Below, piece by piece: positions 30,440 through 39,852 of a stretch of DNA of 64,000 nt. This DNA comes from 2-02-FULL-55-14 sp964581115 (GTDB lineage: Bacteria > Bacteroidota > Ignavibacteria > UBA10030). Numbering within the stretch: position 1 is the first letter of the stretch; each line of letters starts with the position of its first letter. Both the position numbers and the translations under genes were made by a program. Location: positions 4,997-68,996 of the forward strand of contig CAZOMY010000016.1 of NCBI GenBank assembly GCA_964581115.1, read 5' to 3'. The notes beneath the pieces were generated by a model. It did no database searches, was not told where the DNA came from, and was given only the letters and a program-made list of their open reading frames with translations.

Positions 30440-30634
30440 TCAAGGAAGCGGGGGAGGGTCTGGCTCGACGCCGGCACACTCGAGGACGGGCAATCGCGGG
30501 TAGCGATCGTACGACGGCTCGGAATCGGAGCGGCCGCATCTGATGAAGGCGTGTCCTTTGTCGGAGACGATGAGCCGGGCGTGGCGGCACTGCGAACAGA
30601 GTCCCGCCGACTCAGGAATGTCGGTCGCGGGCAT
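30440..30634 (-). CDS. Small four-cysteine (probable zinc) protein
   Basis: A 64-residue protein overlapping the 3' end of the hybrid kinase by 23 bases. It has CSQC at residues 13-16, then C33 and C53, in the pattern CxxCRHAR, FIRCGRSDSEP, YPRLPVLECAGVEP. Small conserved proteins with this 'CRHA...C.RS...YPPLPVL.C' layout occur in many bacteria and remain uncharacterised. Four cysteines could bind one zinc or an iron-sulfur cluster. The overlap implies translation coupled to the kinase. Confidence 0.6.
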   Translation of the reverse strand: MPATDIPESAGLCSQCRHARLIVSDKGHAFIRCGRSDSEPSYDRYPRLPVLECAGVEPDPPPLP

Positions 30635-33600
30635 CGTCGGTATCGGTGGCGGGCAGGGAGCGCAGGACCGATTCCATCGCCTGGATGGAGCGGGGCCATT
30701 GCTCCCGGAATTGGCCGATCAACTCTGGCAGCATGCCGGTCTGACCGTCATCGATCGCATGTTGGATGCGGCTGCAGATCCCGCCAAGGACATTGGCGCC
30801 GATGTTGAGGGACCCTCCCTTGAGCGCGTGGGCGGCGTCGCGCAGCCGTTTCTCCTCGCCTTGCTCCGCCCACCGCTCGATCTCCTGGGCGCGAACACGC
30901 GCATGGGAGATGAAATCGCTGAGAAGATCGCGAATGAACGAGAGATCGGTGTCGCCAGTCAGCAACCGGATGCGCGCCGGCATCTCGGGTTCGTCGGGTG
31001 GAGGAGCATCGGGTCGGTAGGAGAGCCGGGCGCGCCGTATCTCGCCCCATCGTTGGAGGGTCGCACGCAGTTCTTCGAAATGCAGCGGCTTCGTGAGAAA
31101 GTCTGACATCCCCGCCTCGGCGCACCGGTCCTGGTCCTCTTTCAAGACACCTGCCGTCAGGGCGATGACAGTCGGGGCTTCAGCCGGCGGCATCCGGCGA
31201 AGGATCTCCCGTGTCGCCTCAAGGCCGTCCAAGGTCGGCATATTGACGTCCATGAGGATGATGTCAAAACCCCCTTGGAGAGCTGCATCGACTGCCTGCC
31301 GGCCGTCGGCGACGATGGTGGGGGCATAGCCGAACTTCTTCAGAAGGCGAGAGATCAGCTTCTGATTGATGTCGTTGTCCTCGGCCACCAGAATATTCAA
31401 CGGAAGCCGGCTGGACAGCGACAGGTCCTCGGGGCTCCGACGCCGCTCGGCGCGCTGACTGACCGGACGGCCCGCCACCGTCGCGGCCACCCGCTCAAGC
31501 AGGTCAAGCTCTCGGACGGGCTTCGCCACGATCGCATTGAACAATCCCTCCGGATCGTCCGCCACGGCTCCCGTCAGGCCGCGAGAGGACAGCAGCAGCA
31601 ACGGCAGCTCCTCGCGGCGACGGAGACGCCGGATCTCACGAGCCAGCTGGAGTCCGTCCAGGTCGGGCATATTCATGTCGAGGATGCCGATGTGAAAGCC
31701 GGGATCGCTGCGGACCAGTTCGAGCGCCTCTGCGGCGCCGGATGCCATGGAGCAGGTCATCCCCCACTGGGTTGTCCGGTTGCGAAGGATCTCGAGGTTC
31801 GTCCGGTTGTCGTCGACCAGCAGTGCCTTCTTTCCGCGGAGGACGTCGAGGCGCGATCGAAGGAAGAGAGTGGGAGCCGTCGCCGCTTCGCGGGGAACGC
31901 GCGTGCGGACGGTGAACGTGAAGGTCGATCCCTTGCCGACTTCGCTCTCCACGGCGATCGTCCCTCCCATCAGCTCAACGAGGCGGCGCGAGATGACGAG
32001 GCCGAGACCGGTACCTCCGAAGCGGCGCGTCGTCGAGGAATCGACCTGGGAGAACGGTTGGAACAGGCGCGCCAGCGCTTCGCGGGGAATGCCGATGCCG
32101 GTGTCTTCAACGGAGACGCGCATGACGAAATCATCGTCCGGTCCGGCGTCGCGCGAAACGCGCACCATGACCTGGCCCGCAGGCGTGAACTTCACGGCAT
32201 TGCCGACCAGGTTCAGCAGGATCTGGCGGAACCGGGTCACATCGCCTTCGACTGTCCGCGGCATGGCGGCGTCGACGAGATACAGCAGCTCGAGGTTTTT
32301 CTCGCGGGCGCGGAAGGAGATGAGGTCGTAGATGTCTTCGATCGAGGCGACAAGGTCGAACGGTCGGTGCTCCAGCTCCAGCCGGCCGCTTTCGATCTTG
32401 GAAAAGTCGAGGATGTCGTTGATGATCGTCAGGAGCGTCTCGCCGCTCGTCCGGATCGTCTCGACATACTCGGCCTGCTCCGCCGTCAGGTCGGTGTGAC
32501 GCAGAACGTCGGTCATCCCGATTACGCCATTCATGGGCGTGCGGATCTCGTGGCTCATGACGGCGAGGAATTCTTCGCGGGCTTTGGCCGCGCTGCGTGC
32601 CGCCTCCATGGCCTCGCGCAGGCGCTCCTCCTGACGCTTCCGCTCAGTGATGTCGCGGTAGGCGCTCAAGAACATTCTCCGGTGAGCTTGTTCGACGATC
32701 GTCGTCGAGACGAGGAGCGTCCGCAGCTCCCCCGACTTGGTGCGGATGACCGTCTCCACATCGCGGATGGATCCATGCTCCATGACATCGCGGAGGCGGT
32801 CGAGGCCCGCCTGGTGCGCTTCAGGACTCGGTGCGATCAGGCGGCTGAAGTCTTCGGTCGCGTTCGCCTCCTCCTTCGAATAGCCCGTCAGAGCCTCCAT
32901 GGAGGGATTGTAGACCTCGAAGAAGCCGCGCTCGTCGCTGAAGGTGATGCCTTCGTCGACCGTGCCGACGACCGTCTCAAGCTGACGCTCGCGCCGGGCC
33001 AGATTCTCTTGAGCGATCCGCTCCTGTGTGATGTCTCGCGCGACAGCCTGGAATCCGAGCACCTGCCCTCCCTCGGTCAGCATCGTCACTTTCTGCCCCA
33101 AGATCAGCCCTTCGCCCGACTTGGTGACGACCGGGATCTCGAGGTAGGAAGTCTTTTCGCCGGTTGCCGCTTGGCGGCGATAGAAGCGTTGAATGCTGTC
33201 CCGAGCATCCGGCCGCAGCAGCTCCGTGTAGTGTCGTCCGATCACTTCCGGCTCGGAGAATCCGAAGATGCGCAGACCCACGGGATTCACGAACGTGAAC
33301 CGCCCTTCGTCGTCCGTGCGGTAGATGATGTCCGAGGCGGTCTCGACGATCTCGCGAAACCGCCGTTCGTTCTCCTCAATGATGCGCTGATTGCGCCGCT
33401 GCTCGGAGATGTCGACGAACGCGGCCAGGGCGAATTCCAAATGGCCGGTGTCGTCGTAGATGGGGGCTCCCGAGACGAGGAGGGGAATGCGACCCTCATT
33501 CCTGACGATCTCGACGTCGTCAACGGTGGAATGATCGCCGGACAGTGCACGGACGATCGGCAGACGTTCGGTGGGGTACGGGTCGTCGGTGCCGGCGACG

Positions 33601-34448
33601 CAGGCCTTGTAGACCTTTGTGAGGTCGACGACCGGCGTGGATGGATCCAAGCCGCGCCCGAGGATGTGGAGCGCTGCACGATTGGCGAAGAAGGGTCGTC
33701 CGTCACCCGTAAGGACGAAGATGCCGGCCGGAACAAGATTCAGAAAGGCCTGCAGTCGTTCCTCACCCGACCTGGCCGCCCGCTCGGCGGATCGTCGCGC
33801 CAGGATCTCGCGGTTGAGCACGCCAAAGATGACCAGGAACAGGCCGACGCTGAACGCCGTGCCAAGGACGAGCGACCAGACCGTATCGCGAGCCCGTCGA
33901 TCTGTCGCTTCGTTCCGTTGTGTCAGAAAACGTCGCTCGATCTCCTCCAGACGGTCAAGCGTCGAGCTGATCTGGCTCGAGAGGAGCAATTCGCGTCCCT
34001 TCCGGACCATCTCGTCAGCGGCGGCGGCGCCGTCGCGGGCACGCACGGCAACCGTTGAATCGAACCGGTCGAAGCGCTCGCTGAGAAGAGGACGCAGCTG
34101 ACTGATCAGGTCGTACTGGACCGGGGCATGCTGAATGACGGTCTCGAGGAAACCGATCGTCCTTTCGATCGAGTCGCGGACCGTCGGCTGAAGGATGAGA
34201 TACGACGGGTCCCCCGTGATGACGAACCCGCGGACCTCCGATTCGGAGACCGAGACGAGGGCGCGCAAGGTGGCGATCGTTTCGATGGCAACGTGCGTTC
34301 GGGAGACATACGCCGAATCGGTCTCAAACGCTTCCGTCGCCACGTAGGAGAGCCATCCAAGGGCCAGCATCAGCCCGATCGCCAGGACCATGCCGATCGT
34401 GGTCCGCCGGTCGATGGCCCACGTTCGTTTGGCGGTTGTATCGCTCAT
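30612..34448 (-). CDS. Hybrid sensor kinase: CHASE3-like, three PAS, HisKA, ATPase, two receivers, HPt
   Basis: A 1278-residue membrane kinase. A first membrane helix at about 16-38 and a second at about 190-212 enclose a CHASE3-like helical sensor. Three PAS domains (about 230-350, 365-485, 490-610) are followed by the H box FLAVMSHEIRTPMNG and an ATP-binding domain with VEDTGIGIP and FGGTGLGL. Two receivers have LLVDDN...LDMNMPD and LVAEDN...LMDVNMPT with intact aspartates. An HPt domain at the end carries the histidine in AAHALKGGSLNIGA. The start overlaps the hutU stop (ATGA), so it is co-translated with a histidine-degradation enzyme. No dedicated histidine-binding domain is visible. Confidence 0.9.
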   Translation of the reverse strand: MSDTTAKRTWAIDRRTTIGMVLAIGLMLALGWLSYVATEAFETDSAYVSRTHVAIETIATLRALVSVSESEVRGFVITGDPSYLILQPTVRDSIERTIGFLETVIQHAPVQYDLISQLRPLLSERFDRFDSTVAVRARDGAAAADEMVRKGRELLLSSQISSTLDRLEEIERRFLTQRNEATDRRARDTVWSLVLGTAFSVGLFLVIFGVLNREILARRSAERAARSGEERLQAFLNLVPAGIFVLTGDGRPFFANRAALHILGRGLDPSTPVVDLTKVYKACVAGTDDPYPTERLPIVRALSGDHSTVDDVEIVRNEGRIPLLVSGAPIYDDTGHLEFALAAFVDISEQRRNQRIIEENERRFREIVETASDIIYRTDDEGRFTFVNPVGLRIFGFSEPEVIGRHYTELLRPDARDSIQRFYRRQAATGEKTSYLEIPVVTKSGEGLILGQKVTMLTEGGQVLGFQAVARDITQERIAQENLARRERQLETVVGTVDEGITFSDERGFFEVYNPSMEALTGYSKEEANATEDFSRLIAPSPEAHQAGLDRLRDVMEHGSIRDVETVIRTKSGELRTLLVSTTIVEQAHRRMFLSAYRDITERKRQEERLREAMEAARSAAKAREEFLAVMSHEIRTPMNGVIGMTDVLRHTDLTAEQAEYVETIRTSGETLLTIINDILDFSKIESGRLELEHRPFDLVASIEDIYDLISFRAREKNLELLYLVDAAMPRTVEGDVTRFRQILLNLVGNAVKFTPAGQVMVRVSRDAGPDDDFVMRVSVEDTGIGIPREALARLFQPFSQVDSSTTRRFGGTGLGLVISRRLVELMGGTIAVESEVGKGSTFTFTVRTRVPREAATAPTLFLRSRLDVLRGKKALLVDDNRTNLEILRNRTTQWGMTCSMASGAAEALELVRSDPGFHIGILDMNMPDLDGLQLAREIRRLRRREELPLLLLSSRGLTGAVADDPEGLFNAIVAKPVRELDLLERVAATVAGRPVSQRAERRRSPEDLSLSSRLPLNILVAEDNDINQKLISRLLKKFGYAPTIVADGRQAVDAALQGGFDIILMDVNMPTLDGLEATREILRRMPPAEAPTVIALTAGVLKEDQDRCAEAGMSDFLTKPLHFEELRATLQRWGEIRRARLSYRPDAPPPDEPEMPARIRLLTGDTDLSFIRDLLSDFISHARVRAQEIERWAEQGEEKRLRDAAHALKGGSLNIGANVLGGICSRIQHAIDDGQTGMLPELIGQFREQWPRSIQAMESVLRSLPATDTDDARDRHS

Positions 34449-36100
34449 GGCCGGAGCGACGGCATCGAGATCTTCCAGCGTCGGGCGTTGACCATGGCCT
34501 GACGATACCCTGCGTCGGCGTGCCGCACGACACCCATCCCCGGATCGTATGTCAGCACGCGCCGGATGCGTTCAGATGCCTCGGGGGTCCCGTCGCACAC
34601 GACCACCATGCCGGCGTGGATCGAGCGTCCGATGCCGACGCCGCCACCGTGATGGATGCTCACCCAGCTGGCGCCGCCGGCCGTGTTGAGCAGGGCGTTC
34701 AGGATGGGCCAGTCGGCGATGGCATCGCTGCCGTCTCGCATGCCCTCCGTTTCGCGGTTGGGCGACGCCACACTTCCGCAATCGAGATGGTCGCGGCCGA
34801 TGACGATCGGAGCGTTGACCTCGCCGCGCGCGACGAGCTGATTGAAGATCTCACCCATCTTCGCGCGCTCGCCGTAACCGAGCCAGCAGATTCGCGCCGG
34901 CAATCCCTGAAACGCGACCTCTGCTCCGGCTTTTTCGATCCACCGTCGGAGCTGTTCGTTCTCCGGGAACGCCTCCAGGATCGCACGATCGGTCCTTGCG
35001 ATGTCGCGTGGATCGCCCGACAGCGCAACCCAGCGGAAGGGTCCCTTGCCGTCGCAGAAGAGTGGCCTGATGTACTCGGGCACGAAGCCCGGGATCTTGA
35101 ATGCGTCTTTGACCCCTTGGGCAAGCGCCTCGCCCCGGATATTGTTGCCGTAGTCGAACACGATCGCTCCCTTCCGCTGAAGCGACAAGAGACCCCGAAC
35201 GTGTGCGGCGATCGACTTTCCGGCAAGCTTCACGTAGCGTTTGGGGTCCTTTCTGCGGAGGGTCAGAGCGGCTTCGTAGCTCATGCCCGCCGGCACATAC
35301 CCGTTCAGCGTGTCATGGGCCGAGGTCTGGTCCGTGACGAGGTCGGGCAGAAAGGATCCCCGGGCGATCGCCGGTATGATATCGGCGGCATTCCCGAGGA
35401 GACCGACGGACAAGGGAGCTTTGCGCTTCTTGGCCTCGGCGATCAGTTTGAGTGCCTCGTCGAGCGAGGTTGCCATGCGATCGAGGTAGCGGGTCTCGAG
35501 CCGGCGTCGGATGCGATGGGGATCGACCTCAACAGCGAGGCAGGCGGCGCCGTTCATGGTCGCGGCGAGAGGTTGCGCGCCCCCCATGCCTCCGAGTCCC
35601 GCCGTCAGCAGGAAGCGACCGGCGAGCGACCCGCGGAAATGTCTCGTTGCGGCGGCCGCGAACGTTTCGTACGTGCCTTGTAGGATGCCCTGCGTGCCAA
35701 TATAGATCCAGCTTCCGGCTGTCATCTGACCGTACATCGTCAGGCCAAGACCTTCGAGGCGCCGGAACTCATCCCACGTGGCCCACGCGGGTACCAGCAT
35801 TGAATTACTGATGAGCACGCGCGGCGCGTTGGCATGCGTGGGGAAGACCGCGACCGGCTTGCCCGATTGAATGAGCAGCGTCTCGTCGTCTCCGAGCGTG
35901 CGGAGCGTCTCAACGATGCGGTCGAAGGCCTTCCAATTCCGGGCCGCCTTCCCCGTCCCCCCGTAGACGATGAGGTCATCCGGACGCTCGGCGACCTCGG
36001 GGTCGAGGTTGTTCATCAACATGCGAAGCGCGGCTTCCTGGATCCAGCCGCGGCAGGAGAGGTCCGCGCCCCGGGGGGCACGGATGGTACGGCGAGGCAT
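34445..36100 (-). CDS. hutU: Urocanate hydratase
   Basis: A 551-residue NAD-dependent enzyme that converts urocanate to imidazolonepropionate. The opening IRAPRGADLSCRGWIQEAALRML is highly typical. GLGGMGGAQPLA is the NAD-binding glycine segment. DCGSVASPNRETEGMRDGSDA and SWVSIHHGGGVG belong to the active site. Length equals the family norm (about 555). The stop overlaps the hybrid-kinase start. Confidence 0.96.
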   Translation of the reverse strand: MPRRTIRAPRGADLSCRGWIQEAALRMLMNNLDPEVAERPDDLIVYGGTGKAARNWKAFDRIVETLRTLGDDETLLIQSGKPVAVFPTHANAPRVLISNSMLVPAWATWDEFRRLEGLGLTMYGQMTAGSWIYIGTQGILQGTYETFAAAATRHFRGSLAGRFLLTAGLGGMGGAQPLAATMNGAACLAVEVDPHRIRRRLETRYLDRMATSLDEALKLIAEAKKRKAPLSVGLLGNAADIIPAIARGSFLPDLVTDQTSAHDTLNGYVPAGMSYEAALTLRRKDPKRYVKLAGKSIAAHVRGLLSLQRKGAIVFDYGNNIRGEALAQGVKDAFKIPGFVPEYIRPLFCDGKGPFRWVALSGDPRDIARTDRAILEAFPENEQLRRWIEKAGAEVAFQGLPARICWLGYGERAKMGEIFNQLVARGEVNAPIVIGRDHLDCGSVASPNRETEGMRDGSDAIADWPILNALLNTAGGASWVSIHHGGGVGIGRSIHAGMVVVCDGTPEASERIRRVLTYDPGMGVVRHADAGYRQAMVNARRWKISMPSLRP

Positions 36101-36117
36101 AGGCGGTGGCTCTCAGA

Positions 36118-36618
36118 TCAAGGGTTTTGGGAACGACCCGGGAGGAGCGCGATGGCCGCGATCTCAACGACGGCGTTCCTGGGGAGGGCCCGCACTTCCA
36201 TCGTCGAGCGGGCTGGATATCGCTCTTCGGGAAAGAAGCCGCCGTAGATCAGGTTCATCCTCGGGAAGTCCCGGATGTCGGTGAGGAACACATTGCATTG
36301 GACCACGTGACTGGAATCCGCTCCAGCCTGTCGTAGGACCGCCTGGAGGTTCAACAGCGCCTGGCGCGTCTGCGACTCGATGTCGGTACCCGGGAAGGCG
36401 CCGGTCTCCGGTACGAGACCGATCTGACCGGAGACGAACAACAGCCGGCCGGCTCTGACCGCGGGCGAATACGGTCCGACTGTCTGTGCGCCGGTGATGG
36501 CCTTGTGCGTTTGCAGCGCGTCCAACTCCTCGGCGACGATGCGTCGAATGTCCGATTCGGAAGGGCCGCACGCGGTGAACACGAGCGCGGCAAGGAACGA
36601 AAGGCGGGCGTTTGTCAT
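36118..36618 (-). CDS. RidA-family protein with lipoprotein-like signal
   Basis: A 166-residue protein with two parts. Residues 1-17 are a hydrophobic signal ending FTAC, a plausible lipobox with a less usual phenylalanine. A short polar helix follows, then a complete RidA domain from about residue 40 (VGPYSPAVRAGRLLFVSGQIG to the end). The arginine that binds the substrate carboxylate (YPARSTMEV, R137) and the glutamate in VVEIAAIA (E152) are present. RidA proteins are usually cytoplasmic deaminases of reactive enamines and imines; this one appears exported. It lies 17 bases before hutU and 9 bases after sixA. Confidence 0.8.
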   Translation of the reverse strand: MTNARLSFLAALVFTACGPSESDIRRIVAEELDALQTHKAITGAQTVGPYSPAVRAGRLLFVSGQIGLVPETGAFPGTDIESQTRQALLNLQAVLRQAGADSSHVVQCNVFLTDIRDFPRMNLIYGGFFPEERYPARSTMEVRALPRNAVVEIAAIALLPGRSQNP

Positions 36619-36627
36619 GACGGCATC

Positions 36628-37116
36628 TCAATGACCGGATGCATGGTGAAGAGTCTCGGGTGAGAAGCTCTCGATGAGCAAGCCGTGGCCGGCGCCCAAC
36701 GGGGCGTCCACGTCGAGGAGGACGGCGGTGGCTGGCTTGAACTGGACTCTGCGGACGTCTGCTCCGGCCGCAAGGCGCGAGGTGAGCTGACTTGTCAACG
36801 GCTCATGGCTGACGATGATGACTTCGGGTGCCTCCAAGCGTCGAAGCGCCTCGATCGCATCTTGAGCCGAACCGCCCGTCGAGACGGCATCGGCGTATCG
36901 GAGTTCGGCACGAGCAAGAGCGCTCTTGATCGCTTCGGCCGTCTGTCGGGCGCGCAGGATCGGACTGCTGATGATCACGGAGGCCATCGAACGACGTTGG
37001 AGATACCGTGCCAACTGTTGCGCCTCGACGGTTCCGGACGCCGACAGCGCCCGTTCGTGGTCATGCCGTCCTGCCTGCGATTCGGCCTGGGCATGACGGA
37101 TCACCCAGACACGCAT
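36628..37116 (-). CDS. sixA: SixA-type phosphohistidine phosphatase
   Basis: A 162-residue histidine-phosphatase-superfamily protein, started at the ATG giving MRVWVIRHAQAES. The catalytic histidine is in RHAQAES, followed by SSPILRARQTAEAI and the second histidine in VIIVSHEPLTS. Family members in E. coli remove phosphate from the HPt domain of ArcB and act on the PTS protein NPr. Here the gene is 16 bases downstream of the NtrC-type regulator and in the same run as a kinase with an HPt domain, a likely substrate. Confidence 0.88.
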   Translation of the reverse strand: MRVWVIRHAQAESQAGRHDHERALSASGTVEAQQLARYLQRRSMASVIISSPILRARQTAEAIKSALARAELRYADAVSTGGSAQDAIEALRRLEAPEVIIVSHEPLTSQLTSRLAAGADVRRVQFKPATAVLLDVDAPLGAGHGLLIESFSPETLHHASGH

Positions 37117-37132
37117 GATCTCCGGTCCTCCG

Positions 37133-38491
<1,359 letters not shown>

Positions 38492-38552
38492 GCGGCGAAG
38501 CGGGGATGTGGACGGCGGTCGGGGTCAGTCGGGCGAGGGTCAGGCCGCCGCG

Positions 38553-39656
38553 TCAGCGGATCGGCAACGCGAAGTAGAAGGTCGCGCCCTTGCCTTCTTC
38601 CGATTCGACCCAGATCCGTCCGTTGTGGGCTTCGATGATCTTCTGGCAGATGATGAGGCCAAGTCCGGTCGTCTTGTTCTTGTCATCACCCGACTTGATG
38701 TCACGATAGCGGTCGAAAATGTGCGGAACGACGGCCTTCGGAATGCCGGGTCCGCTGTTGAACACCGAGACCATCGCGTGATCGGTCGGCTGCTGACCTT
38801 CTTCGAGCACGATAGCCACCTTCCGGACCTGGACGACGATGGCGCCCTGCTCGGGAGTGAACTTGAGGGCGTTGCTCAGGAAGTTCTGGACGACCTGCTC
38901 GATCTTTTCGGCGTCGTACTCGATCGCGGTGAGGTCCTCTTCGACGTAAACGTCGAGCGTGATCTTCGCCGACTGGATGGGGACGCGCAGCTCGGTCGTG
39001 ACCTTCTCGACAGTCGTGCCGAGACTGCCGAAGCCGCGGTTAAGCCGTACTCGGCCTCCCTCGAGCTTCGTCAGGTCCATCATGTCATTGAGAAGATTGA
39101 TGACCTTGTCGATCGAGGCCATCATGTACCCGAGAAGCTCACGTTGATGGTCTCCGACCGTTCCCGCCATGCCCTTCATCAGGTAGCCGATGCTTTGCTT
39201 GAGGCCGGCGATGGGGTTGTGCAGGTCATAGAGCAGACGGGCCGTGTGCTCGGCCTGCAGGCGCCTGATGCGGTCCTCGGCGTCGCGCTTCTTGATGAGA
39301 TTCCGCAACTGAGGGACGAGCTGGTCCATGTCGACCGGCTTCGTCAGGTATTCCCGCGCTCCCAGCTTCATCGCCTCGACGGCCATGCCGACGTCGCTCA
39401 TGCCAGTGGCCATCACCACCTCGGTCGACATCGAATTCTTCTTGATGTACCGGAGCACCTCGAGGCCGTTCGCGCCCGGCATCTTGATGTCGAGCAAAGC
39501 GATGTCAAAGTCCTCGGCCTGGACCTTCTTGATGGCTTCGAGTCCGTCCGCCGCTTGAGCGACCTCGAACCCCTCGTCCGTCAGCCACGCGGCCAGTGTC
39601 ATGCGTAGAGGATCTTCATCATCCGCGATCAGAACCTTGATCTTCTCGTCTTCCAT
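38553..39656 (-). CDS. Receiver-histidine-kinase fusion lacking the canonical phosphoacceptor histidine
   Basis: A 367-residue soluble protein. The receiver (residues 1-120) has D56 in LLDIKMPG and K106 in LTKPVD. A dimerisation helix follows in which the expected H-E/D-L-x-N-P box reads LYDLHNP, with tyrosine at residue 143 where the histidine should be and histidine at 146. The ATPase domain is well kept: NFLSNALKF, VFNSGPGIP (asparagine in place of the usual aspartate) and TTGLGL. The protein may be a phosphatase, an adaptor, or a kinase using H146. It is the first gene of the 11-gene minus-strand run. Confidence 0.87.
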   Translation of the reverse strand: MEDEKIKVLIADDEDPLRMTLAAWLTDEGFEVAQAADGLEAIKKVQAEDFDIALLDIKMPGANGLEVLRYIKKNSMSTEVVMATGMSDVGMAVEAMKLGAREYLTKPVDMDQLVPQLRNLIKKRDAEDRIRRLQAEHTARLLYDLHNPIAGLKQSIGYLMKGMAGTVGDHQRELLGYMMASIDKVINLLNDMMDLTKLEGGRVRLNRGFGSLGTTVEKVTTELRVPIQSAKITLDVYVEEDLTAIEYDAEKIEQVVQNFLSNALKFTPEQGAIVVQVRKVAIVLEEGQQPTDHAMVSVFNSGPGIPKAVVPHIFDRYRDIKSGDDKNKTTGLGLIICQKIIEAHNGRIWVESEEGKGATFYFALPIR

Positions 39657-39685
39657 GGGGGTCGCGAAAGTCGCCCGAAGGTGGT

Positions 39686-39702
39686 ATTGTAGAATTTACA
39701 AT
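39686..39702. promoter_or_regulatory. Palindromic operator candidate between hutH and the minus-strand hut run
   Basis: ATTGTA-N5-TACAAT is a perfect 6+6 inverted repeat, 30 bases from the REC-kinase ATG. On the minus strand the centre reads TAAATTC, which resembles the -10 elements in this window, so a bound protein could block that promoter. Confidence 0.5.
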
Positions 39703-39780
39703 GAAGAAAGATTGCAAGATCGTTCTATGATATGGCGATTCGCATGGAAAGTCAACGAACCGCCGTCACGAGGAGGGGCG

Positions 39781-39809
39781 TTGTAATTCCCTCACTTTCG
39801 GCTTACCTT
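39781..39809 (+). promoter_or_regulatory. Candidate hutH promoter
   Basis: TTGTAA at 39781-39786 and TACCTT at 39804-39809 have a 17-base spacer. Predicted initiation near 39817 precedes ATG 39853 and would exclude the TTG codon at 39808 as the start. Confidence 0.5.
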
Positions 39810-39852
39810 GAATGTCACGATCCACAGGTTCCACCCCCTTTGCGGCTTCCGT

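Noticed and set aside
31275..34058. Long open frame (927 codons) on the plus strand
   Set aside because: It is antisense to the hybrid kinase, whose domains are clear. Its translation has no recognisable motif. Long antisense frames are expected at this GC content.
39808..39852. Upstream TTG start for hutH
   Set aside because: It would lie in the predicted -10 element and adds 15 residues not typical of the family; ATG 39853 fits better.
39657..39852. Sigma-54 promoter for the hut region
   Set aside because: I looked on both strands for the GG-N10-GC spacing expected of a -24/-12 element near the NtrC-type regulator and found no acceptable site.
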